NCBI GenBank assembly: GCA_001723845.1
Contig: MCBE01000289.1
Span: 1-37,086 of the forward strand
Direction: 5' to 3'
Source of the DNA: Candidatus Altarchaeales archaeon WOR_SM1_SCG
GTDB taxonomy: Archaea; Altiarchaeota; Altiarchaeia; IMC4; WOR-SM1-SCG
Length of the DNA: 37,086 nt
A model generated the notes under the pieces. It did not search any database. It worked only from the letters and a program-made list of their open reading frames with translations, and had not been told where the DNA came from. Position numbers and translations under genes: made by a program. How positions within the stretch are numbered: position 1 is the first letter of the stretch; every line of letters starts with the position of its first letter. Below are positions 8,414 to 15,192 of this stretch, piece by piece.

Positions 8414-8422
8414 CTTTTAATT

Positions 8423-8505
8423 TCAGGATTTGGATTTATCTTCCTTCCGGGAATTATCCATTTCTTCCTTCACTTCTTTTTCAACATCCTTAAGCCCGCC
8501 TTTAA
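8423..8505 (-). pseudogene. 3' remnant of tatA (first copy)
   Basis: On the minus strand this encodes only the last 25 or so residues of TatA ([19 protein letters not shown] to the stop). It is almost identical to the end of the intact tatA at 13542-13760. Homology continues past the stop into the 3' end of mobB (8383-8422 against 13502-13541) and breaks off at 8505. The transmembrane helix and the amphipathic helix are gone, so it cannot act in Tat transport. It marks one edge of the duplicated formate dehydrogenase module. Confidence 0.8.
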
Positions 8506-8511
8506 CTAAAA

Positions 8512-8616
8512 TTAACACCCTGATTTTAAGATTATTGCCACAAAAAGTATAATAACCACTATTGTTAGTATTCCTTCCCATGAGATGATGTCCCTTTTTA
8601 ATTGCCCGGATATCAT
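8512..8616 (-). CDS. Possible 34-residue single-pass membrane peptide
   Basis: Minus-strand ATG at 8616, stop at 8512. The product begins MISGQLKRDIISWEGIL and continues with a run of about 15 hydrophobic residues (TIVVIILFVAIIL) before KSGC. It lies 20 bases after the regulator gene at 8637 on the same strand, and occupies the place where the tatA N-terminus should be. It is not a TatA helix. No Shine-Dalgarno is seen. It could be a real small membrane protein or chance coding in a scar. Confidence 0.3.
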   Translation of the reverse strand: MISGQLKRDIISWEGILTIVVIILFVAIILKSGC

Positions 8617-8636
8617 TTTTAATATTTCTGATTAGA

Positions 8637-9035
8637 TTAATGCTTCTCGCACATACACTTCTCAATCTTACCCCAGTACTTGCATTTTTCCGGAATGCCA
8701 GACTCAACACTTCTGTGAATCTCGCATAAAAGATATGTTTTTCGTGCTTCAATGCATATAACACATAGATTCTGCATTATTTCAAACTCAGATAAATCCT
8801 CATAAGCAATTCTTTTTGCAATGGCTTTAATCTTTTCTTTTATGTTGCCGGAAAATTTAAAGTCCGGTGCTCTTTTCTTGGAGATGTATAGAGAAACAGC
8901 GGCAGGTGTTACTCCAAGTTTTTCTGCGATTTCTGTCTGTTTGAATCTGAATTTTTCTGTCTTTAATTCCTTTGCCAATTCCGATCTAATTGCAGGCAGG
9001 AGATACCACACGACCAATTCACACGGGGATTTCAT
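8637..9035 (-). CDS. HTH transcriptional regulator with Cys-rich C-terminus
   Basis: A 132-residue protein. Residues 33-56 (KQTEIAEKLGVTPAAVSLYISKKR) are a clear Xre-like helix-turn-helix, in the style of archaeal COG2522 regulators. The C-terminal half contains eight Cys (NLCVIC, LLCE, EKCKYW, EKCMCEKH region), suggesting a metal or redox sensor. Its start overlaps the stop of the membrane-subunit gene by four bases, so it is co-transcribed with formate dehydrogenase module 1 and may regulate it. Module 2 has no counterpart. Confidence 0.78.
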   Translation of the reverse strand: MKSPCELVVWYLLPAIRSELAKELKTEKFRFKQTEIAEKLGVTPAAVSLYISKKRAPDFKFSGNIKEKIKAIAKRIAYEDLSEFEIMQNLCVICIEARKTYLLCEIHRSVESGIPEKCKYWGKIEKCMCEKH

Positions 9036-9538
9036 TTTTTTGGTTTAAACACCAGCAGACTCGCACACACAATCCCCACGGCAATCACCATATAAAACAC
9101 GATCGCTCTCAGCGGAATTATGCACTGGTCAATCCACTGCGGAAGGTCTGCCCATGCAGGGATTAATGGAATTTCGCCCGAATAAAAGCCAACGCCAAGA
9201 CCTGTTAAATTTAAAAGTGCTACTGCAATTATTCCGCCCCAGAACACTACTGCGGGTATTGATAAGTTCAGGTAATTCTTCCATGTCCCGTTCAGGATAA
9301 CAAGGAGCAAATAAAGTCCAAATGCACCGCCAAGTACAAATGAAAACACCTTAACCAGCACAACCATTATTAAAAGCGGTGCCTGCATTCCAAGGATATA
9401 TTCGGGCACACTTGATATTGTCACAATTGCAACGGATATTATTAAAGCCCATAGTGCAATCTTTTCAATGTTTTTCAAATCAGTTTTTAATTTTTCTTCA
9501 ATCTTTTCTTTGACCGTTTTAATTGTATTTGAGATCAT
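9032..9538 (-). CDS. Membrane anchor subunit of formate dehydrogenase-like module 1
   Basis: A 168-residue membrane protein with about four transmembrane helices (near 28-46, 52-78, 92-117 and 140-163) after a charged cytoplasmic N-terminal extension (KTVKEKIEEKLKTDLK). It is the third gene of a catalytic, Fe-S, membrane operon, the position of FdnI or DmsC. It is shorter than either and contains no histidine at all, so it cannot hold bis-His heme b as FdnI does. It is related to the second anchor at 13908-14321 (shared SVPxYILG and PLRAxxFxxVIAVGI). It presumably fixes the enzyme to the outer membrane face; the electron route is unclear. Confidence 0.75.
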   Translation of the reverse strand: MISNTIKTVKEKIEEKLKTDLKNIEKIALWALIISVAIVTISSVPEYILGMQAPLLIMVVLVKVFSFVLGGAFGLYLLLVILNGTWKNYLNLSIPAVVFWGGIIAVALLNLTGLGVGFYSGEIPLIPAWADLPQWIDQCIIPLRAIVFYMVIAVGIVCASLLVFKPKK

Positions 9539-9587
9539 TTTTATTATTTGAATTATTTTATTATTTTATTTGAATTATTTTTTAATT

Positions 9588-10352
9588 TTATTTTGATTCT
9601 GCCTTTGCAACCTTCTCTTTCCTGCTTTTCATTGCATTCAGCGCTGCAAGTCCCGCACCTCCCGCAAGCATTACAACTCCGACAGGATGGGTAATTGTTC
9701 TTAATAATTCAGGAATTCCGTGAATCTGCGCCCTTGTAATTCCAACCTCTTCAATCGGGACATTTGATGCGTAAACCACCGACGAATTCCAACCAACTCC
9801 TCCCCCGTAAATGTATTTATATTTATTTTTCGCATAAGAAACAAGTTCATCTCTTTCACCGAATTTCATGGCTTTTGAAGGGCAGGCGGTAACACATGCA
9901 GGGTCAAGTGCCGGATTTTGAGTTATGCGTTCAAAGCAGAGCCGGCATTTCACAACCGTGTGTTTATGCTCGTCAAATTTTGGAATATCAAATGGGCATG
10001 CTTCTATGCATAATTTAACGCCCTCGCATTTTTCCGGGTCAATTACAACCGCCCCATTATCATATTTTGTTATCGCGTGCGCGGGGCAGTTTTTCACACA
10101 CTGCGGGTCATCACAGTGCATGCACTGCTTTTTGTAATATCTTGTCGGGTCTTTCGGGTCTTTTTGTGATATTATCGTCCAGTCCTCGTGGCTTAACTCA
10201 TCTGCGCCGTTGCATTCCAGGTATGCTTTTCTTATCTCATCCGCTTTTTTACCATCAGTATTCGGTTCGTTTTTATTCTGGTTCTGGCACGCGGTAACGC
10301 AACTTCTGCATTCCGTGCATTTATCCAGTTCGATTAGTTTTGCTTTAACCAT
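9588..10352 (-). CDS. Four-[4Fe-4S] electron-transfer subunit, module 1
   Basis: A 254-residue ferredoxin-like subunit of the FdnH/DmsB type. Four Cys groups are visible: CTECRSCVTAC near 12-22, CMHCDDPQCVKNCP, CEGVKLCIEACP and CRLCFERI...ACVTACP, enough for four clusters. Near the C-terminus (about 215-240) a short hydrophobic stretch, VGVVMLAGGAGLAAL, may be a membrane tether as in FdnH. There is no Tat signal of its own, so it should leave the cell together with the catalytic subunit. It is encoded 62 bases after the catalytic gene and 49 before the anchor gene. Confidence 0.87.
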   Translation of the reverse strand: MVKAKLIELDKCTECRSCVTACQNQNKNEPNTDGKKADEIRKAYLECNGADELSHEDWTIISQKDPKDPTRYYKKQCMHCDDPQCVKNCPAHAITKYDNGAVVIDPEKCEGVKLCIEACPFDIPKFDEHKHTVVKCRLCFERITQNPALDPACVTACPSKAMKFGERDELVSYAKNKYKYIYGGGVGWNSSVVYASNVPIEEVGITRAQIHGIPELLRTITHPVGVVMLAGGAGLAALNAMKSRKEKVAKAESK

Positions 10353-10414
10353 TTTATTTTTAATTTTTTATGAAATTTTAATTTTATTTATTGTTATGCT
10401 CTTCTCATGCTTTT

Positions 10415-13267
10415 TTATGCTTTTTCAACATTACACAAACATACCTTGTATTCCGGGATCCCGACAGGAGCGGTTGCATCAATTGTAAGTAAATTTCCGC
10501 TCACGCCGGTGGAAAGTCCTTTATCGCCCCACTGCCAGGATATTGAGACAACCTGTTTATCACCTGTCCAGTTATCCATTCTCCCGTCAATCCTGGCTTT
10601 AAGGATTATGCCGTCTTTATGTCTTGCCGTGGTAACCTTTACATTATCCCCGTCATTAACGCCAAGTTTTCCCGCGAGTGTGCTGCTCATTGAACAGCAG
10701 GCATCCTGTCCTAACTCGCAAAGCCAGGGATTGTTACGGGACCTCTGTCCCGCCTGGAAGTGTTCCAGCACCCTGTGTGTTGTCATCACTACGGGATACT
10801 GTTCTTTTGTTCCCGATGTAACTGTTCCGTTAAATTTATTTTTATATTTTTCCTCGTGCATTGGCGTTTCTACCGGTTCCTGATGCACAGGCATTGGTCC
10901 TCCAGGTGCCGAAGGTGCATAAATCAAACCTTTCTTTTCAGGCGTCATGAAGGCACCATCAGGATATAACATTCTTTTATTCATTGGCCAACACCAGCCC
11001 CAGTTTGGATAGGTTGTTCCCAGTTCCCCGGGATCTCTGTCTCTTCTTTTTGCAAGGATTTCGCCACTATTCCAGTCATACTGCCCCCTGAAAAGCCGGA
11101 CACAGAAATCCATTTCCTTATATGTCTCTTCCGCAGCGGTATTCAGTTCTGATCCTGTCAGCGTGTACTCATCAGGATTACTGTCGGCATTAAATCCGTA
11201 TCTTGCCCATGCCTTGTCCCATGCACTGCCGGGAATGTTTTCATCATGATTCAAAACACCTTTATCACTTAATTTTTTGGCAACCCTGAGTACTATTTCT
11301 ATATCCGATTTACTGTTATACATCGGGTCAACCGCCTGGTCGCACCACTGCACAACCCTCCCGGGAGTATAACGAGAACCGAATTTTTCAGCAAAAGAGC
11401 ACACAGGCAAAAATATCGTTATCCCGTCAGGCTTTCTTTCAGCGGCAGCAGTTTCCGACTCAAATAAATCCGAAACGATCAAAACATCCAGGTTCTTTAA
11501 GCCCTCTTTGGTATCGTTCAGGTTCGGGGCTGCTACGGCAGGATTTGAGCCAAAAGCCCAGTAAGTTTTAATTTCGCCGTTTTTCATTGCCCGAAACATC
11601 GGGACAGTACTTTTTCCCTTGCCCTGCGGCATTTGATCCTCCCGCATGCACCAGTAATTAAGAACCGCTAAAATACCTCTCTTCATGCTGCAGCACGAGT
11701 CGTATTTTGTCCACGCACCATTTACAGGGTCACTTACGGGCTTTGTTATATCCTTTACAATTTCCCCGGCAGTTGGCTCTTCACCTTCACCCGTCCATGC
11801 GCCGCCTAAAAGCCCGAAATATTTTTCCCATGATTCGTCATTCCCCCTGACGGGCAGTGTACCTATAAACCAACCGGGTGAAGACCCGCTCCATGCAGCA
11901 CCGACATTATGCCCGTTCGCGATCAAATGCCCTCCGCCCGGATACCCCATGTTTCCAAGCAGTAACTGCAAGATTCCGATACTTCGTATATTTTGTACCC
12001 CTATTGTGTGCTGACTCATTCCCGTGGATGTTGACACGGATGCACAATTTTTTATATTATTTTTTGAATTTGTTCCACTGCTGCATTCAACAAGCGTCTT
12101 TGCTGCTTCTTCAATTTTATCTTTGGGAACCCATGTTATTCTCTCTGCTTCTTCAAATGTGTATGGTGCAACCGTCTCTTTCAGGATGTTAAAGGCAGTG
12201 TCAGGATGCCCTTCTAAACTGTCCGCTTTCCTGTATGCCCCTTTTATCGGCACCTCAATTTCCTCCATAATAGGGTTTCCTTCTTCGTCAAGAACGGGAT
12301 TTTCGTCCGCATCTTTCTTTTCAACCTGTTTTTTCTCTGTTTCCAGAACAAATGCATTATTTTCCCTGTCAACGATAAAAGATGCTGCGGTCTTTTCCAT
12401 CAAGAATTTTTCATCATACGCCTTTGTGTCAATCACATAATTAATAATTGAATTTATCATTGCAATATCTGTTCCGGGGCGCAATTGTAAATGCAGGTCT
12501 GCCTTTGCTGCCGTTTTTGTAAATCGGGGGTCTATTACAACGATTTTTGCGTCATTTTCCTCAACGGCTTTTGTTATGTGCTGAAACGCTATCGGGTGTG
12601 TCTCTACTATATTTGTTCCAATTATTAATGCACATTTTGTATTTGCCACATCCGTCCACTGGTTTGATGTTGCTCCTGTTCCGTAGGTATTTTTCATACC
12701 GTGCAGTGCCGAACCGTGGCAGATAACGCCCTGGGATTCAAGATTGGTCATTCCCAGAGTGCGAGCCATCTTGTAAAATAGATAACTTTCCTCGGTTGAT
12801 ACGCTGACCGTTCCGTAAGTTGCCAATGCACCTGCACCGTACTTTGCTTTTGTTTCCGCAAGTTTATCGGCAACAAGATTAATTGCTTCATTCCATGAAA
12901 TTTCCTGCCAGTTTCCATTGCCACTTCTTTTCATCGGCTTTTTCACTCGCAAATCATTATTTATCAATTGTATGGTTGAGGAACCTTTACTGCATAAACT
13001 GCCGTTGTTTATCGGGCTTTCAGGATCGCCGTTGATATGCACAATACTTCCGTCTTTGACATAAATCTCAAGACCGCAGCCCATCCCGCAGTAATTGCAC
13101 ACGGAATGCACCATTTTATCATAATCAGGTCCCCTGGACGTCGGAGTTGATTTTGAATTAACGCCTGCTTCTGCGCTTCCTGCTATTACAGTGCCTGCGG
13201 CAGCTGCTCCACCCAGTTTTAAAAAGTCCCTTCTTGTGATTCCCGGTGTATTTTTGGGTTTATCCAT
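10415..13267 (-). CDS. Tat-exported formate dehydrogenase-N-like catalytic subunit, diverged copy (module 1)
   Basis: A 950-residue molybdo/tungsto-bis-pterin oxidoreductase. The twin-arginine signal is ITRRDFLKLGG (10-20). A [4Fe-4S] site C57-x2-C60-x3-C64 and C92 follows, then the active-site C183-H184 in place of selenocysteine. The family context TNQWTD/VDP-type motifs is close to FdnG (IIGTNIVETHP, VIDPRFTKTAAKADL). It differs where the FdnG substrate loop has RGHxNVQGxxD: here the text is ANGHNVGAAWSG. Neighbouring ISQGVICHG also departs from QARxC/UH. It may therefore use another substrate or be specialised, though formate remains the default guess. Confidence 0.82.
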   Translation of the reverse strand: MDKPKNTPGITRRDFLKLGGAAAAGTVIAGSAEAGVNSKSTPTSRGPDYDKMVHSVCNYCGMGCGLEIYVKDGSIVHINGDPESPINNGSLCSKGSSTIQLINNDLRVKKPMKRSGNGNWQEISWNEAINLVADKLAETKAKYGAGALATYGTVSVSTEESYLFYKMARTLGMTNLESQGVICHGSALHGMKNTYGTGATSNQWTDVANTKCALIIGTNIVETHPIAFQHITKAVEENDAKIVVIDPRFTKTAAKADLHLQLRPGTDIAMINSIINYVIDTKAYDEKFLMEKTAASFIVDRENNAFVLETEKKQVEKKDADENPVLDEEGNPIMEEIEVPIKGAYRKADSLEGHPDTAFNILKETVAPYTFEEAERITWVPKDKIEEAAKTLVECSSGTNSKNNIKNCASVSTSTGMSQHTIGVQNIRSIGILQLLLGNMGYPGGGHLIANGHNVGAAWSGSSPGWFIGTLPVRGNDESWEKYFGLLGGAWTGEGEEPTAGEIVKDITKPVSDPVNGAWTKYDSCCSMKRGILAVLNYWCMREDQMPQGKGKSTVPMFRAMKNGEIKTYWAFGSNPAVAAPNLNDTKEGLKNLDVLIVSDLFESETAAAERKPDGITIFLPVCSFAEKFGSRYTPGRVVQWCDQAVDPMYNSKSDIEIVLRVAKKLSDKGVLNHDENIPGSAWDKAWARYGFNADSNPDEYTLTGSELNTAAEETYKEMDFCVRLFRGQYDWNSGEILAKRRDRDPGELGTTYPNWGWCWPMNKRMLYPDGAFMTPEKKGLIYAPSAPGGPMPVHQEPVETPMHEEKYKNKFNGTVTSGTKEQYPVVMTTHRVLEHFQAGQRSRNNPWLCELGQDACCSMSSTLAGKLGVNDGDNVKVTTARHKDGIILKARIDGRMDNWTGDKQVVSISWQWGDKGLSTGVSGNLLTIDATAPVGIPEYKVCLCNVEKA

Positions 13268-13350
13268 TTTTAATTGTATTTAGATTTAATAATGTGATGA
13301 TTGTTAAATTATTAATTATTAATTATTATAAATAAAAGTAAATAAAATAT

Positions 13351-13390
13351 TAATAATTTGTAACAATAGTTAATAATTTGTAACAATAGT
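13351..13390. repeat. Perfect 20-bp tandem repeat upstream of module 1
   Basis: TAATAATTTGTAACAATAGT occurs twice head to tail (13351-13370, 13371-13390) and a third partial copy begins at 13391 (TAATCAT). It lies about 85-125 bases upstream of the module 1 catalytic gene (start 13267, minus strand). Related AT-rich wording (AATAGTTAATAATTATTAAC) is present upstream of module 2 near 18261-18280. A regulator-binding role is plausible. Confidence 0.55.
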
Positions 13391-13460
13391 TAATCATATT
13401 TTTGATAAGAAATATATAACTCTGGAAATAGCACCAAAAATGCCTGCATCTGCACCCGGG

Positions 13461-13530
13461 GAACTTGCTGAATTAATATTCAACAAAAAGAAAGAATAAA
13501 TAAAGGAAATTAATATAAAAATTAAGATGT
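13461..13530 (+). pseudogene. Remnant of the mobB 3' end
   Basis: Bases 13461-13498 match mobB 8198-8235 (GCTGAATTAATATTCAA and flanks, few changes), and 13502-13530 match mobB 8383-8411 to its stop. About 148 bases of mobB between the two pieces are missing. The fragment lies between module 1 and tatA. It shows that the unit mobB end, tatA, membrane, Fe-S, catalytic gene was duplicated in tandem. Confidence 0.75.
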
Positions 13531-13541
13531 GACTTTTAATT

Positions 13542-13760
13542 TCAGGATTTGGATTTATCTTCCTTCCCGGAATCATCCATTTCTTCCTTTACTTCTTTTT
13601 CAACATCCTTAAGCCCGCCTTTAAACTCCGTGACTGCTTTTCCGATGCTTCTTGCAAGTTCCGGGAGTTTTTTCCCGCCGAACAGTAAAAGAATTATAAG
13701 TAAAATTATTAGCCATTCGGTGTGACCGGGAAGTCCCATGAGTAGAGGTATAGGTGCCAT
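13542..13760 (-). CDS. tatA: Twin-arginine translocase subunit TatA
   Basis: A 72-residue TatA/E protein: short N-terminus, one membrane helix at about 12-27 ([15 protein letters not shown]), then the invariant [16 protein letters not shown] hinge and amphipathic helix, and a charged tail. It forms the pore or membrane-weakening assembly recruited by TatC for export of folded proteins. Its position as last gene of module 2, with tatC divergent upstream of that module, ties the translocase to export of the two catalytic subunits, which are the only obvious RR-signal proteins here. Confidence 0.92.
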   Translation of the reverse strand: MAPIPLLMGLPGHTEWLIILLIILLLFGGKKLPELARSIGKAVTEFKGGLKDVEKEVKEEMDDSGKEDKSKS

Positions 13761-13907
13761 AATGATTTATATTAGATTTATTCTTTAAAATAATATGAAA
13801 TTGTAAAAATAATAAAATAATAAAATTGCAGCGCTCAAATTAAATTTTAAAATCAATTTTTCTGACCGCCGCAACTTACCAATTTAATTACTTATGGTTC
13901 ATGCGTT

Positions 13908-14321
13908 TCATGCAGTGCTTTTTTTCGGGAAAAGCATAAGGGAAAGCAGGATGATTCCTACCGCAATAACCACCCAGAACGTTAATGCCCTTAAAGGAAC
14001 CACGCTCTGTGCAAGCCACTGCGGCAAGTGCATACCAAGTGTTGCCATAAGTATAAGAAGCCCGGTAAGACACAGCAATCCGACTGCAATTATGCCTGCC
14101 CAGAACGCAATCGCTCCCGAACCGGAATATTTGCTCCATGACTTGTTCATAAATGCAATTAGCAAATAGAGTACAAACGCTGCCCCAAGCAGGAACGAAA
14201 ATATTTGAATTGCAAGCGGCATAAACGCATCTCCGCCGAGTATATATTTAGGCACACTTAATATTGTCACAATTCCCACGCATATTGCCAAAGCCCATAA
14301 TAACATTTTTTCAGTATTCAT
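13908..14321 (-). CDS. Membrane anchor subunit of formate dehydrogenase module 2
   Basis: A 137-residue protein with four predicted transmembrane helices (about 7-25, 32-56, 70-95, 108-131). It is a paralogue of the 9032-9538 anchor but lacks that protein's 25-residue charged N-terminal extension. Only one His is present, in GMHLPQW between helices 3 and 4, so the two-heme b arrangement of FdnI is not possible. It begins 15 bases after the Fe-S gene. It is expected to anchor the exported complex and perhaps bind a quinone or methanophenazine; no ligand can be named. Confidence 0.75.
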   Translation of the reverse strand: MNTEKMLLWALAICVGIVTILSVPKYILGGDAFMPLAIQIFSFLLGAAFVLYLLIAFMNKSWSKYSGSGAIAFWAGIIAVGLLCLTGLLILMATLGMHLPQWLAQSVVPLRALTFWVVIAVGIILLSLMLFPKKSTA

Positions 14322-14336
14322 TTTTAAATTTTTTAT

Positions 14337-15104
14337 TTATTTTTTACCTCCTGATTTTTTAACTTCATTTTCACGCTTTTTAAGTGCGTGCATTGCTGCA
14401 ATTGCAACTCCTCCGACGACTGCAGCAGCGCCGAGAGGATTTACTATTTTTTCCAGCAGATTCGGAATCCCGTGAATCTGTGCCTTTTCAAAGCCGATCT
14501 GGTCAAAAGGCACTGCCGATGCATAAATCACCGAGGAATCATACTCCTCGCCGCCGCCGTAAATATATTTAATATTCGGGTTTGCTTTTGCTTTACCGAT
14601 CAGCGCATCTCTCTCACCGAACGTTACTGCTTTTGAAGGGCATGCTTTAACGCACGCCGGCTCAAGTCCCGGATTCTGGGTTATCCTGTCATAGCAGAGG
14701 GTGCATTTCTTAACGACTCCTTCAGATTCATCAAATACCGGAACTCCAAAAGGGCATGCTTCCACGCATAATCTTACGCCTTCGCACTTTTCAGGGTCAA
14801 CAACAACCGCACCGTTGTCATATTTTGTTATTGCATTTGCAGGACAGTTCTTCACGCACATCGGATCGTCGCAGTGCATGCACTGTTTTTTGTAAAAGTT
14901 TCTTGGGTTATTCGGGTCCAGTGTTACAACAGTCCAATCTTCTTTGCTTAACTCCCATGCACCGTTGCTTGCCTCATAGGATGCCTTTATTTCACTTGCC
15001 GACTTGCCGATAGTATGCGGTTCTAACTTATTCCAGTTCTCACACGCCGTAATACATGACCTGCATTCGGTACACCTCGTTAAGTCAATTAATTTGGCTT
15101 TCAT
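14337..15104 (-). CDS. fdnH: Four-[4Fe-4S] electron-transfer subunit of formate dehydrogenase, module 2
   Basis: A 255-residue FdnH/DmsB-type subunit closely related to the module 1 protein. Cys groups are CTECRSCITACENW, CMHCDDPMCVKNCP, CEGVRLCVEACPFGVP and CTLCYDRI...ACVKACP, giving four cluster sites. A C-terminal hydrophobic stretch (GAAAVVGGVAIAAMHAL, about 225-241) is followed by a Lys-rich end, as in FdnH where one helix crosses the membrane. It carries electrons from the catalytic subunit to the anchor. It is spaced 88 bases from the catalytic gene and 15 from the anchor gene. Confidence 0.87.
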   Translation of the reverse strand: MKAKLIDLTRCTECRSCITACENWNKLEPHTIGKSASEIKASYEASNGAWELSKEDWTVVTLDPNNPRNFYKKQCMHCDDPMCVKNCPANAITKYDNGAVVVDPEKCEGVRLCVEACPFGVPVFDESEGVVKKCTLCYDRITQNPGLEPACVKACPSKAVTFGERDALIGKAKANPNIKYIYGGGEEYDSSVIYASAVPFDQIGFEKAQIHGIPNLLEKIVNPLGAAAVVGGVAIAAMHALKKRENEVKKSGGKK

Positions 15105-15192
15105 TTTTAAAATTATTTTTTGTATTTTTGTAATTTTATTGAAATTTTATAATTAAAATATTTATTTTAAATTTATTTTAAATTTACAATAC

